Of a DNA stretch of 34,456 bases, positions 16,477 to 24,785 are shown one piece after another. Each line of letters starts with the position of its first letter. Within the stretch, counting starts at the first letter, position 1. The stretch is from Pseudonocardiales bacterium. GTDB taxonomy: Bacteria; Actinomycetota; Actinomycetes; Mycobacteriales; Pseudonocardiaceae. Where the stretch lies: positions 1 through 34,456 of the forward strand of contig JAFATA010000039.1 in the NCBI GenBank assembly GCA_019244165.1. The letters run 5' to 3'. Both the position numbers and the translations under genes were made by a program. The notes under the pieces are model-generated. The model worked only from the letters and a program-made list of their open reading frames with translations. It ran no database searches and was not told the DNA's origin.

Positions 16477-17154
16477 TCAGCGGATGAGCCGACGAAGCCT
16501 CTCGATGTCGATCACAATGATCTTGCGGTGCTCGGTCTGTATGCAGCCACCGGCGCGCAGCCTCTGCAGGGCTTTGGTCACGGCTTCGCGTGACGCGCCG
16601 ATCCAGCTGGCGAGTTCCTCCCGGGTGAGCCGCAGGGTGATCCTGACCCCGGATTCGGTCGGTTCGCCGAAGCGGTCGGCCAGTTCGACCAAGCGGCAGG
16701 CGACCCGGGCCAGGGTGTCGTAGACGCCGAACTCGGCCCGTTTGCGGTCCGCGTCGCGCAGCCGACCGGTGAGGGTGCGCAAGAGCAGCCACATTATTCG
16801 GGGATGGGCCTGCAGGAAAGCGGTGAAATCGGGCACCTTGATGGTCACAACCTCGACGGGTTCCATCGCGCTGACCGACGCCGAGTGTGGCTGCCCGTCG
16901 ATCGCCGCGAACTCGCCCACCAAGTCCCCTGGCCCGCGTACCGCCAAAAATACCTCGGTGCCGTCCTCGGCGGTGTGGAAGACCTTGACTTGGCCCGAGA
17001 TCACCACCTCCACTCGCTCGGAGCGGGTGGCCTCAAGGAACAGCAGTGCGCCGGCAGGCAGTCGATGCGGGCGGCCCTGCCGGAAAAGGTCGTTCCGTTC
17101 TTGCTGGGTCAGTTGCGCACCGAATCCCTGCCCCCCGGCAGCCTGATGTTCCAC
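16477..17154 (-). CDS. Crp/Fnr family transcription regulator
   Basis: A 225-residue regulator. Residues 20-135 form a cyclic-nucleotide-binding type beta-barrel (GALLFLEATRSERVEVVISGQVKVFH, GPGDLVGEFAAIDGQPHSASV), then a long dimerisation helix and a C-terminal winged helix-turn-helix (LTREELASWIGASREAVTKAL). In the phosphate-binding cassette the canonical Pro-Arg-Ser/Thr-Ala is Pro-His-Ser-Ala here, so the arginine that contacts the cyclic phosphate in cAMP-binding members is missing; the ligand may be different or absent. ATG 17154 has a GGGAGGG site about 11-17 bases upstream. It is divergent from the SpoU gene across a short gap that holds the 10-bp palindrome CGGTTAACCG (17170-17179). 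It shares orientation with the small membrane protein, precursor and HExxH genes and could regulate them. Confidence 0.88.
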   Translation of the reverse strand: MEHQAAGGQGFGAQLTQQERNDLFRQGRPHRLPAGALLFLEATRSERVEVVISGQVKVFHTAEDGTEVFLAVRGPGDLVGEFAAIDGQPHSASVSAMEPVEVVTIKVPDFTAFLQAHPRIMWLLLRTLTGRLRDADRKRAEFGVYDTLARVACRLVELADRFGEPTESGVRITLRLTREELASWIGASREAVTKALQRLRAGGCIQTEHRKIIVIDIERLRRLIR

Positions 17155-17212
17155 CGGGTCCCTCCCTCACGGTTAACCGCCCCGCGCTGCCACTAAGCAC
17201 GATAACCGCTTC

Positions 17213-17218
17213 TACGAT
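17213..17218 (+). promoter_or_regulatory. -10 box (TACGAT), leaderless start
   Basis: TACGAT ends six bases before GTG 17225. This supports a leaderless transcript from 17225; the alternative is ATG 17255 with an AGGTGAG ribosome binding site. Confidence 0.45.
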
Positions 17219-17224
17219 CACTAC

Positions 17225-17905
17225 GTGTACCCCTATGCCCGGGCAGGTGAGAAAATGAATGACGGCGGCTCACCAGGCCCCACGGAGTGGAGGGAGGCGG
17301 TTGGCGTCGGACCCTGGCTGGGGCCGTGGCCAGAGGATCCACGCTACGACCCCGCGCTGCTGCGGGAGGGCGACCGCCGCAACGTCGTGGACGCCTACCG
17401 CTACTGGCGCCGCGACGCGGTGGTCGCGGCTCTCGACACCCGCCGTCACCCGCTGCACGTTGCGATCGAGAACTTCGACCACGACCACAACATCGGCACC
17501 GTGGTGCGCACCGCGAACGCCTTCGCCGTGGCCGAGGTGCACATCGTGGGGCGCCGCCGGTGGAACCGCCGAGGCGCCATGGTCACCGACCGCTACCAGC
17601 ACCTGCGGCACCATGACGATATCGCCGAGCTCCTCGCGCACGCCGCCGAGGCGGGCCTGACCGTGGTCGCTGTGGACAACTCCCCGGGAGCGCAGCGGTT
17701 GGAGACCGCCAGCCTGCCCCGGTACTGCCTGCTGCTGTTCGGGCAGGAAGGGCCGGGCCTGACCCCCGAAGCCTGCAAAGGGGCCGCGCTGACCGTCTCG
17801 ATCGCCCAGTTCGGCTCGACCCGGTCGATCAACGCCGGGGTGGCTGCCGGCATCGCCATGCACGCCTGGATCCGCCAGCATGCCGATCTCGGGACTGCCT
17901 GGTGA
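17225..17905 (+). CDS. SpoU/TrmH-family RNA 2'-O-methyltransferase
   Basis: A 226-residue SPOUT methyltransferase (216 if the ATG at 17255 is used). The three SpoU motifs are present: NFDHDHNIGTVVRTANAF (motif 1, with the conserved Asn and Arg), LLLFGQEGPGLTPEA (motif 2) and SIAQFGSTRSINAGVAAGIA (motif 3). These form the trefoil-knot SAM site. The family methylates the 2'-hydroxyl of tRNA or rRNA; the exact nucleotide cannot be told. It resembles the M. tuberculosis protein Rv0380c, which lies close to pyrE, and so probably belonged next to the pyrE at 5455-5991. The GH76 gene starts within its stop codon (GTGA overlap), so the two are translationally coupled. Confidence 0.9.
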   Translation: MYPYARAGEKMNDGGSPGPTEWREAVGVGPWLGPWPEDPRYDPALLREGDRRNVVDAYRYWRRDAVVAALDTRRHPLHVAIENFDHDHNIGTVVRTANAFAVAEVHIVGRRRWNRRGAMVTDRYQHLRHHDDIAELLAHAAEAGLTVVAVDNSPGAQRLETASLPRYCLLLFGQEGPGLTPEACKGAALTVSIAQFGSTRSINAGVAAGIAMHAWIRQHADLGTAW

Positions 17906-18948
17906 GCCAGTGGGCGGCCCGGGCCGCTGCGGCCGAGCGGGCGGTGCACACCCGCCACCTCGGCTGGCTGTGGGGGTTGCCGGCCACCCGGCTGGGACGC
18001 ACCGGGTGGCCGGGGCGCTCGACGCACTGGCATTACTGGTGGCAGGCGCACCTGCTGGACTGCGCGCTGGATGCCTACCAGCGCGCCCCGACGCCGTGGC
18101 GGCGCGAGACCATCGCGGCCCTGGTGCGGGGCGTGCGGGTGCGCAACCTCACCGGCTGGGTCAACGACTACTACGACGACATCGCCTGGCTCGGCTTGGC
18201 GCTGCAACGCGGCGCGCGGGTGGCGGGGCTGCGCGCGCCGGGCGCGGAGCAGGCCATCCTGCGCCGGTTGCGGTCCGGGCGGGGCCCGGGCGGGGGGATG
18301 CGCTGGCGAGTTGGTGACGACTTCGTCAACGTCCCGGCCACCGGCCCGACCGCGATCTTCTACGCCCGCCGGGGAAACCTGGGCATCGCCGCGTCCCTGG
18401 TGGACTGGGTCCTGGAGCACCTGATCGACCCGCACACCGGCCTGGTCTTCGACGGGGCGCGGGTGAACCCGGACGGGTCGGTGCGCGCCCTCGAGCGGGC
18501 CGTCTACAGCTACTGCCAGGGGGTGCTGCTGGGGGCCTGTGTGGAGCTGGGTAAGGCCACCGGTGCGGCGCGCTGGTGGCAGCAGGCCGAGGCGACGGTG
18601 CGCGCGGTCGCCGGACACCTCACCGACGGTGGCGTGCTGCGCGGGCACGGCGGGGGGGACGGCGGGTTGTTCACTGGTATCCTCGCCCGCTACCTCGCGC
18701 TGGCCGCGGCCACCCTGCCCGCCGAGCCGTCCCGGCAGGTCGCCGCGCGCCTGGTGCTGGACTCCGCCGAGGCGGCCTGGCGCCACCGGGGGGTGGCCCA
18801 CGGCGGTCCAGTGTTCAGTCCGCAGTGGACGGCCGACGCCCGCCCGCCCGGCCCCGGGCTGGCCGAGCGTGACCTGTCGGTGCAGCTGTCGGGTTGGATG
18901 CTCTTGGAGGCCGCCGCCGCGCTGCCGAGCCTCGGGCGTCCCGGCTAG
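17902..18948 (+). CDS. glycoside hydrolase family 76 protein
   Basis: A 348-residue (alpha/alpha)6-barrel-type protein. The catalytic motif of GH76 endo-alpha-1,6-mannanases is two adjacent aspartates; here it is NDYYDDIAWLGLAL (D92, D93). Other family elements are the aromatic start HWHYWWQAHLLD and FYARRGNLGIAASLVDWV. No signal peptide is visible, so it is probably cytoplasmic. In actinobacteria such intracellular GH76 proteins are widespread with unclear substrate; mannan-type or lipomannan-derived chains are the family guess. The GTG start overlaps the SpoU stop by four bases, indicating an operon. The C-terminus ends 11 bases before the serS start, and the serS -10 box lies within this end. 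Confidence 0.82.
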   Translation: MSQWAARAAAAERAVHTRHLGWLWGLPATRLGRTGWPGRSTHWHYWWQAHLLDCALDAYQRAPTPWRRETIAALVRGVRVRNLTGWVNDYYDDIAWLGLALQRGARVAGLRAPGAEQAILRRLRSGRGPGGGMRWRVGDDFVNVPATGPTAIFYARRGNLGIAASLVDWVLEHLIDPHTGLVFDGARVNPDGSVRALERAVYSYCQGVLLGACVELGKATGAARWWQQAEATVRAVAGHLTDGGVLRGHGGGDGGLFTGILARYLALAAATLPAEPSRQVAARLVLDSAEAAWRHRGVAHGGPVFSPQWTADARPPGPGLAERDLSVQLSGWMLLEAAAALPSLGRPG

Positions 18949-18951
18949 GCT
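18946..18951 (+). promoter_or_regulatory. -10 box (TAGGCT) for serS, leaderless start
   Basis: TAGGCT overlaps the stop codon of the GH76 gene and ends eight bases before the serS ATG. No ribosome binding site intervenes, so serS is likely transcribed without a leader in addition to any read-through. Confidence 0.55.
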
Positions 18952-18959
18952 GATCAGTC

Positions 18960-20228
18960 ATGATCGACCTCAAGGTGCTCCGGGAGGACCCGGAGCGGGT
19001 GCGCGCCTCGCAGCGGGCCCGCGGCGAGGACGAGGAGACCGTCGATGCGCTGATCGCCGCCGACGAGCGGCGCCGCAAAGCCGTCGCCACCGCCGACTCG
19101 CTGCGGGCCGCGCAGAAGGCGCTGGGCAAGCAGCTCAGCCAAGCGAGCCTCGCCCGGGGCAACCGTGAGGAGTTGCTCGGCCGCGCCAAGCAGCTCGCCG
19201 AGGAGGTCAAGCTGGCCGAAGCCGAGCAGGCCAGCGCGCGGAAAGCGATCGAGTACGCGCACCGCGCGGTGCCCAACCTGATCCTCGAGGGGGTGCCCGC
19301 CGGTGGTGAGGACGACTACGTCGTGCTCAAGCACGTCGGGACGCCACCGGAGCGGGATTTCCCCGTCCGCGACCATGTCGAGCTGGGTACCGCGCTGGGG
19401 TTGTTCGACCTTGAGCGCGGCGCGAAGGTCTCCGGGAGTCGCTTCTACTTCCTCACCGGCCTGGGCGCCCGTCTCCAGCTCGGGCTGCTGCAGCTGGCGG
19501 TGGCGCAGGCGGTGGCTGCCGAGTTCACCCTGATGATCCCGCCGGTGCTGGTCCGTCCGGAGATCATGGACGGTACCGGGTTCCTCGGCGCGCACGCCGC
19601 TGAGGTGTATCGGCTGCGCGAGGACGACCTCTACCTGGTGGGGACCTCGGAGGTGCCGCTGGCCGGCTACCACGCCGAGGAGATCATCGAGCTGTCCCGC
19701 GGGCCGTTGCGCTACGCCGGCTGGTCGTCCTGCTTCCGCCGGGAAGCCGGCTCCTACGGCAAGGACACCCGGGGCCTCATCCGGGTGCACCAGTTCGACA
19801 AGGTGGAGATGTTCGTCTACTGTCGGCCCGGCTGCGCCGAGACCGAGCACCAGCGCCTGCTGGCCCTGCAGGAGCAGATGCTCGCCGCGATCGAGGTGCC
19901 CTACCGGGTCATCGACGTCGCGGCCGGGGACCTGGGCAGCTCGGCGGCCCGCAAGTTCGACTGCGAGGCGTGGCTGCCCTCCGGGCGGGCCTACCGGGAG
20001 CTCACCTCCACCTCGAACTGCACCACGTTCCAGGCCCGCCGGCTGGGCATCCGCTACCGGGACTCCGAGGGGCGGGCCCAGATCGCCGCCACCCTCAACG
20101 GCACGCTGGCCACCACCCGGTGGATCGCGGCGCTCTTGGAGAACCACCAACGGCCCGACGGCTCGGTGCGGGTCCCCGCAGCCCTCCGGCCCGCTCTCGG
20201 GGGCATCGAGTTGATCACTCCTGGCTGA
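18960..20228 (+). CDS. serS: serine-tRNA ligase
   Basis: A 422-residue class II aminoacyl-tRNA synthetase that charges tRNA(Ser) and tRNA(Sec) with serine. It opens with the family start [18 protein letters not shown], followed by the long antiparallel coiled-coil arm (about residues 27-105) that grips the tRNA variable loop. The catalytic core shows motif 2 ([20 protein letters not shown]), the binding segment QFDKVEMF, and motif 3 as [11 protein letters not shown], the form used by actinobacterial enzymes. Length is typical. The start is fixed by the family N-terminus. The HAD phosphatase follows after 21 bases with its own -10 box. Confidence 0.97.
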   Translation: MIDLKVLREDPERVRASQRARGEDEETVDALIAADERRRKAVATADSLRAAQKALGKQLSQASLARGNREELLGRAKQLAEEVKLAEAEQASARKAIEYAHRAVPNLILEGVPAGGEDDYVVLKHVGTPPERDFPVRDHVELGTALGLFDLERGAKVSGSRFYFLTGLGARLQLGLLQLAVAQAVAAEFTLMIPPVLVRPEIMDGTGFLGAHAAEVYRLREDDLYLVGTSEVPLAGYHAEEIIELSRGPLRYAGWSSCFRREAGSYGKDTRGLIRVHQFDKVEMFVYCRPGCAETEHQRLLALQEQMLAAIEVPYRVIDVAAGDLGSSAARKFDCEAWLPSGRAYRELTSTSNCTTFQARRLGIRYRDSEGRAQIAATLNGTLATTRWIAALLENHQRPDGSVRVPAALRPALGGIELITPG

Positions 20229-20236
20229 GGTGCCCG

Positions 20237-20242
20237 TAAGGT
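20237..20242 (+). promoter_or_regulatory. -10 box (TAAGGT), leaderless start
   Basis: TAAGGT lies in the short gap after serS and ends seven bases before ATG 20250, with no clear ribosome binding site. Confidence 0.5.
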
Positions 20243-20249
20243 TCGAGGC

Positions 20250-21059
20250 ATGCGAAGGCCGCGGCTGGTCGCCTCCGACGTGGACGGCACCTTGCTGGAC
20301 CCGGTCGACCAGATCTCCGAGCGCACCCGGGCGGCGGTGCATCGGGTGGTGGCCGCCAGCGTGCCCTTCGTGCTGGTTACCGGCCGCCCACTGCGGTTCA
20401 TCCCGCCGGTCGTCGAGCAACTCGGGCATGCCGGGCCGGCGGTGTGCGCCAACGGCGCGGTCCTGTATGACGCCGCGACCGATCAGGTCAGCTACACCGT
20501 GACGCTGGATCCCACCCAGCTGCGCGACGTCGCGAACGTGGTCGCCACCGCGCTGCCGGGCGCCAAGCTCGCCGTCGAGCTGCCTACCGGTGGTGCCGCG
20601 GTGAACGGGGTGGCGGCGTTCCTCGCCGAACCGGGCTACACCCACCCCTGGCCCGGCTCGGACGCCTTGGACGCGCCGCGCGACGTGCTGCTCGGCCGAC
20701 CCGCGATCAAGCTGCTGGCCTGCCAGCCGAACACGAGCAGCGACGTGATGGCCGCCGCGGTCCGCGAGCTGGGTCCGCACCTCGAGGTCACGTTCGCCAC
20801 CGGCTGCGGCCTGATCGAGTTCTCCGCGCCCGGTGTCACTAAAGGCACCGGACTGGCCCGGCTGGCCGGTGAGCTGGGGGTCGCGCCGCCCGACGTACTG
20901 GCTTTGGGTGACATGCCCAACGACCTGTCGATGCTGCGCTGGGCGGGATACGGGGTGGCGATGGCCAATGCCCATCCCGCCGTGCTCGAGGCGGCCGACG
21001 AGATTACGCGGGGTAATGCCGAGGACGGTCTAGCGGTCGTACTCGAGAGGTGGTTCTGA
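20250..21059 (+). CDS. Cof-type HAD-IIB phosphatase
   Basis: A 269-residue HAD-superfamily hydrolase with all four motifs: nucleophile loop SDVDGTLL (motif I), VTGRP (motif II), the lysine in GVTKGTGL (motif III) and LGDMPNDLSML (motif IV). A C2B-type cap occupies about residues 85-190. These enzymes dephosphorylate sugar phosphates or related small metabolites; the substrate cannot be read from sequence. It resembles M. tuberculosis Rv3813c, which lies between serS and glfT2 in that genome as it does here. The gap to the next gene contains a separate leaderless promoter. Confidence 0.9.
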   Translation: MRRPRLVASDVDGTLLDPVDQISERTRAAVHRVVAASVPFVLVTGRPLRFIPPVVEQLGHAGPAVCANGAVLYDAATDQVSYTVTLDPTQLRDVANVVATALPGAKLAVELPTGGAAVNGVAAFLAEPGYTHPWPGSDALDAPRDVLLGRPAIKLLACQPNTSSDVMAAAVRELGPHLEVTFATGCGLIEFSAPGVTKGTGLARLAGELGVAPPDVLALGDMPNDLSMLRWAGYGVAMANAHPAVLEAADEITRGNAEDGLAVVLERWF

Positions 21060-21084
21060 GCCCAAGTGGTGAACACAGTGGGGC

Positions 21085-21090
21085 TAGAGT
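21085..21090 (+). promoter_or_regulatory. -10 box (TAGAGT), leaderless start
   Basis: TAGAGT ends six bases before ATG 21097 and no ribosome binding site is present. It would drive the cupredoxin and its coupled membrane protein. Confidence 0.5.
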
Positions 21091-21096
21091 GACCCC

Positions 21097-21519
21097 ATGC
21101 TGACCCAGCCCACCACCATTGTCCGGTCCCGTCCCTCGACGATCCTGTTCACGATGTTACTCGCCGTGCTGGGGCTGGTGGTGGCCTGCGGCACGGCGTC
21201 AAACCCCAGCGGCGGCCCCGCGACGAGCGGCAACACGCCAGGCGGCGCTGTTGTCACCACGACACCCGCGGCCAACACCATTGTGATCAAAAATTTCGCG
21301 TACGTGCCCCCGTCCTTGACGGTTGCGCCCGGAACGAAGATCACAGTGATCAACGAGGATAAGGCCCCGCATACCGTGACGGCTACGGACCATTCCTTCG
21401 ACTCCGGCACCATCGAGGGTGGGCAGCGCGGCGAGGTCACCGCACCCACCACCCCGGGCACCTATCCCTACATCTGCACGGTCCACCCTTACATGAAGGG
21501 AACACTGATCGTGCAGTGA
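21097..21519 (+). CDS. cupredoxin (plastocyanin-like) lipoprotein
   Basis: A 140-residue exported copper-protein candidate. The N-terminus is a signal peptide with a lipobox-like end (LGLVVAC), then a Ser/Gly/Thr/Pro-rich spacer (about 35-60) and a single cupredoxin domain. The type 1 copper ligands are all visible: H92 in APHTVTA, then C127, H130 and M133 in the loop CTVHPYM. It should be lipid-anchored on the outside of the membrane and act in electron transfer or copper handling; no redox partner is obvious. Its stop codon overlaps the GTG of the next gene by four bases, so the two products are coupled and probably work together at the membrane. Confidence 0.9.
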   Translation: MLTQPTTIVRSRPSTILFTMLLAVLGLVVACGTASNPSGGPATSGNTPGGAVVTTTPAANTIVIKNFAYVPPSLTVAPGTKITVINEDKAPHTVTATDHSFDSGTIEGGQRGEVTAPTTPGTYPYICTVHPYMKGTLIVQ

Positions 21520-21938
21520 GCCCCCGCCCCTCGGCCGGTGAGCTCCTGGCCCGCGTGGTGGCCGCCGCCGGGCTCGGGTATGACGCCTACGCCCACCTTG
21601 ATCTCGCCAGCAGGTTCGACGCGAACACCGCCGTGATCAGTCAGGGCATGCTCTTTCGCGCCGAGACCGTGCTCGCCGTCCTCGCCGCGCTCGGGGTACT
21701 CCTCACCCGCTGGCGAGCGGCGGTGATCTTCGCTCTGCTGGTCGCGGGCAGCGCGCTGGGTGCGGTGCTGCTCTATCGCTATGTCGATGTCGGAGTTCTC
21801 GGCCCGCTGCCGAACATGTACGAGCCCGCCTGGTACCCGGAAAAGACCCTCAGCGCCGTTGCCGAAGCCGCCGCTGTTCTCGCCCTGGCTGCGCAACCGC
21901 TATTCGGCTCCGAATGGCGGTCACCGGGCTCTCGCTGA
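21516..21938 (+). CDS. four-helix membrane protein coupled to cupredoxin
   Basis: A 140-residue hydrophobic protein with about four membrane helices (around residues 7-25, 48-64, 66-86 and 110-128). A conserved-looking loop, LLYRYVDVGVLGPLPNMYEP, followed by WYPEK lies between helices 3 and 4. Similar small proteins are common in actinobacteria, but I know of no experimental function. The GTG start overlaps the cupredoxin stop (GTGA), so the proteins are made together; a copper or redox-related membrane role is a guess from that pairing. The 3' end contains the first copy of a short repeat that recurs just downstream. Confidence 0.75.
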   Translation: MSPRPSAGELLARVVAAAGLGYDAYAHLDLASRFDANTAVISQGMLFRAETVLAVLAALGVLLTRWRAAVIFALLVAGSALGAVLLYRYVDVGVLGPLPNMYEPAWYPEKTLSAVAEAAAVLALAAQPLFGSEWRSPGSR

Positions 21939-21961
21939 GTGTCATTTGGCTCCGAATGGCG
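21902..21961. repeat. short direct repeat pair with palindromic core
   Basis: ATTCGGCTCCGAATGGCG (21902-21919) recurs at 21944-21961 with one difference (C to T at the fourth base). The first copy contains the inverted repeat ATTCGG-CT-CCGAAT. One copy is inside the end of the membrane-protein gene and the other is in the intergenic gap before the DJ-1/PfpI gene. Confidence 0.6.
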
Positions 21962-22034
21962 TTGGAGGGGGTTTGCTGCGTTTGGTGGGTGGGTATGCGG
22001 GTCTGACCAGGATCGTAGGACGAAGGGAAACGGA

Positions 22035-22598
22035 ATGATGGCGGGTACGTTGACCGGACGTCGGGTGGCCATCTTGGCCGCCCGGGGCGTGGAGCAGGTC
22101 GAGCTGATCCAGCCGCGACAGGCGGTCACCGAAGCCGGCGCAACCACTGAGCTGTTGTCCCTGCAACCCGGCACCATCCAGGCCACCACCCACGATATCG
22201 AGCCGGCCGAGGAGTTCGAGGTGGACCGGGTGGTCTCTGCGGTCTCCATCGACGACTATGACGCGTTGATCTTGCCTGGCGGGGCGGTCAACCCCGACAC
22301 ACTGCGTCAAGACAGCGCCGCGGTGGGGTTTGTCCGGGACTTCGTCGAGGCCGGCAAACCGGTCGGGGTGATCTGTCACGGACCGTGGACGCTGGTGGAG
22401 GCCGACGTCGTGCGCGGGCGCACCCTCACCAGCTACCCGAGTATCCGCACCGACATTCGTAACGCTGGCGGCACCGTGCGGGATGAGGAAGTCGTCATCG
22501 ACGGCAACCTCGTGTCCAGCCGCGGGCCCCAGGACCTCCCGGCGTTCTGCCGCGCGATCGTGGCGCGCTTCGCCGCCGCCGAGGCGCACGCCTCCTAA
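22035..22598 (+). CDS. DJ-1/PfpI family protein
   Basis: A 187-residue class I glutamine-amidotransferase-like protein. The nucleophile elbow is VICHGPW (C114, H115), and DYDALILPGGAVNPD upstream supplies the strand and loop that usually carry the partner acidic residue. This is the PfpI/DJ-1 subgroup, with members acting as deglycases, chaperones or proteases under stress; the actual activity cannot be decided here. ATG 22035 (or the next ATG at 22038) is chosen because GAAGGGA lies just upstream; the frame is open back to 21939, but that part covers the short repeat and is unlike protein. It seems to be an independent gene inserted between the HAD/cupredoxin genes and glfT2. Confidence 0.88.
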   Translation: MMAGTLTGRRVAILAARGVEQVELIQPRQAVTEAGATTELLSLQPGTIQATTHDIEPAEEFEVDRVVSAVSIDDYDALILPGGAVNPDTLRQDSAAVGFVRDFVEAGKPVGVICHGPWTLVEADVVRGRTLTSYPSIRTDIRNAGGTVRDEEVVIDGNLVSSRGPQDLPAFCRAIVARFAAAEAHAS

Positions 22599-22784
22599 CG
22601 GCTCCTCAAGGACGGGGGGACCCGGTAACCCGGCGGATGGTCGATTCCCTGCGATGACCTGCGGGTCTGTGATGCAAGGGGTGCCGGCCCACCGGGGGTT
22701 GTTGCTGAGGGCTACCCTCTGGCGGCGCTACGCCTGTCAGGATCTATGTCGCGCTTGCCGCCATCCGGGAGGACTGAGGAGTTC

Positions 22785-24785
22785 ATGCCGAGCAGCACCC
22801 TCCCCAGCCCGGGTGGATCGGACCCCTCGACGCTGCTGCAGCGGGTGATCCTGCCCCGCCGAGCGGATCCGAGTGCGGTCCGGGCGCTCTACGTCGATGA
22901 GCAGCAGGCGATCGCCCGGCGGGTGTGGCCCGTGGCCGGGGGTGGTGCACCCAACCCCCGGGATGTGGATGTCGAGGTCGTTCTGGCCCACGCCAACGTT
23001 CGGCGGGTGCACGCGCTGTCGCGGACCAGCGTGCGGGTGCCCGAGCGGACCGAGGTCTCCTTCGCCGCGTACTTCAATGCCTTCCCGGCCAGCTACTGGC
23101 GGCGGTGGACCGCGCTGCGCACCGTGCATCTGCGCCTGGAGGTGCAGGGCGCTGGCCGGATCGACGTCTACCGCTCCAAGGCCGACGCGACCCAGATCCA
23201 CGTGCACGGCGAGCTGGTTGAGCATGCTACAGAGGGCGCTCCTGGGCGCCACCAGGTGGATATCGAGCTGGATCTGACCCCGTTCGAGGACGGCGGTTGG
23301 TACTGGTTTGACCTGTCCACCGAGGACTCGGAGCTGGTGGTGTACTCCGGTGGGTGGCACGCGGGGCTGCCCGCACCCGGGCGTGCTGCGGTGACCGTCG
23401 GGATGCCGACGTTCAACCGCCCCACCGACTGTGTGGCCACCCTGCGGGCGATCGGTGAGGACGAGCTGGTCCGCTCGATCGTGACCGCGGTGGTGGTTCC
23501 CGATCAAGGCGTGCACAAGGTTTGTGAGCAGGAGGGTTTCTCGGCCGCGCAGGCTGTGCTGGGGGAGCGGCTGCGGATCATCGACCAGCCCAACGTCGGT
23601 GGCTCCGGTGGTTATGCGCGCATCATGTACGAGGCGTTGGAGAACACCGACTGCGAGCAGATCCTCTACATGGACGATGACATCGTCCTGGAGCCCGACT
23701 CGATCCTGCGAGCCGTGGCGTTCTCCCGCTTCGCGCGCCACCCGATGCTGGTCGGCGGGCAGATGCTGCAGACCCAGTGCCGTTCCCGGCTGCACGCCTG
23801 GGGCGAGATCGTCGACCGGCAGCGGATGCGGTGGAACAAGGCACCGGGCACTGAGTATGACCACGACTTTGCCCAGCACTCGCTGCGCCAGACCGCGTGG
23901 CTGCACCGGCGCGCCGACGTTGACTATAACGCCTGGTGGATGTGCCTGATCCCGCGCAGTGTCGTCGAGCACATCGGGTTGCCGCTGCCGCTGTTCATCA
24001 AGTGGGACGACGTCGAGTACGGGTTGCGGGCCCGGGCGGCGGGTTACCCCACCGCGACGGTCCCCGGTGTGGCGATCTGGCACATGTCCTTTGCGGACAA
24101 GGACGACGCCACCGACTGGCAGGCCTACTTCCACCTGCGCAACCGGTTGGTCGGCGCGGCGCTGCACAGCCCCGAGGAGCGGCCCAGGGTGATGCTGGCC
24201 GACAGCCTCAAACATGCGCTCAAGCACGCGCTGGCGATGGAGTACTCCACGTTGGCGTTGCAGGAGATGGCGATCCGGGACTTCATGGCCGGACCGCAGG
24301 TGCTGTTCGACAAGCTGCTCACGGCCCTGGGTGAGGTCCGGGCCCGCTGTGCGGAGTTCCCCGACGGGCAGGTGGTGGACTCCCAAGAGCTCCCGCTCCC
24401 CGTGGGCGGGCAGCTGGAGGTGCAGCGCATGCTCACCCCGCCCACCAACCCGGTCACCATCGGCGCGAAGCTGCTCACTCGCCTGGCGCATCAGCTGCGC
24501 CCGGCTGATGCCCGGGCGGCGCAGCGCCCGCAGCTGTCGCTAGCCCGTCAGGATGCTCGGTGGTTCGTGCTCTCCGGGCTGGATGGGGTGACGGTCTCCA
24601 CGGCGGATGGCCGTGGTGTCACCTACCGCAAGCGCGACCCCCGGGCGTTCCGCTCGATGCTGGCCCGCTCGGTGGCGCTGCACCGCCAACTCGCCCGGGA
24701 GTTCCCCCGGCTGCGCCGGCTCTACCGCGACGCCGCACCGGGGCTGACCGATCTCACCGGCTGGAAACGGATCTTCGACGCGTGA
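22785..24785 (+). CDS. glfT2: galactofuranosyltransferase GlfT2
   Basis: A 666-residue polymerising transferase that builds the galactan of arabinogalactan from UDP-galactofuranose at the cytoplasmic face of the membrane. The N-terminal beta-rich domain (about 1-195) is followed by a GT-A domain starting VTVGMPTFNRPTDCVATL. The metal-binding DXD is YMDDDIVLEPDS (D297-D299), the catalytic region is KWDDVEYGLRARAAGYP (D408, D409), and GVAIWHMSFADKDDATDWQ supplies the metal-binding His (H433). The C-terminal helical region matches M. tuberculosis Rv3808c in pattern. ATG 22785 has an excellent ribosome binding site (GAGGAG, 22776-22781); an upstream ATG at 22746 lacks one. The preceding 186 bases have no gene and contain a possible TACCCT box at 22713-22718. 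The PAP2 gene overlaps its stop by one base. Confidence 0.96.
   Translation: MPSSTLPSPGGSDPSTLLQRVILPRRADPSAVRALYVDEQQAIARRVWPVAGGGAPNPRDVDVEVVLAHANVRRVHALSRTSVRVPERTEVSFAAYFNAFPASYWRRWTALRTVHLRLEVQGAGRIDVYRSKADATQIHVHGELVEHATEGAPGRHQVDIELDLTPFEDGGWYWFDLSTEDSELVVYSGGWHAGLPAPGRAAVTVGMPTFNRPTDCVATLRAIGEDELVRSIVTAVVVPDQGVHKVCEQEGFSAAQAVLGERLRIIDQPNVGGSGGYARIMYEALENTDCEQILYMDDDIVLEPDSILRAVAFSRFARHPMLVGGQMLQTQCRSRLHAWGEIVDRQRMRWNKAPGTEYDHDFAQHSLRQTAWLHRRADVDYNAWWMCLIPRSVVEHIGLPLPLFIKWDDVEYGLRARAAGYPTATVPGVAIWHMSFADKDDATDWQAYFHLRNRLVGAALHSPEERPRVMLADSLKHALKHALAMEYSTLALQEMAIRDFMAGPQVLFDKLLTALGEVRARCAEFPDGQVVDSQELPLPVGGQLEVQRMLTPPTNPVTIGAKLLTRLAHQLRPADARAAQRPQLSLARQDARWFVLSGLDGVTVSTADGRGVTYRKRDPRAFRSMLARSVALHRQLAREFPRLRRLYRDAAPGLTDLTGWKRIFDA

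Noticed and set aside
17170..17179. CGGTTAACCG as an autoregulatory Crp site
   Set aside because: A 10-bp palindrome is short and does not match the GTG-N-CAC spacing of known Crp sites; mentioned only within the regulator entry.
18954..20975. 673-codon open frame on the minus strand
   Set aside because: Antisense to serS and the HAD gene, both secure by motifs; the composition is typical of a GC-rich shadow.
22737..24491. 584-codon open frame on the minus strand
   Set aside because: Antisense to glfT2, which has all its catalytic motifs on the other strand.
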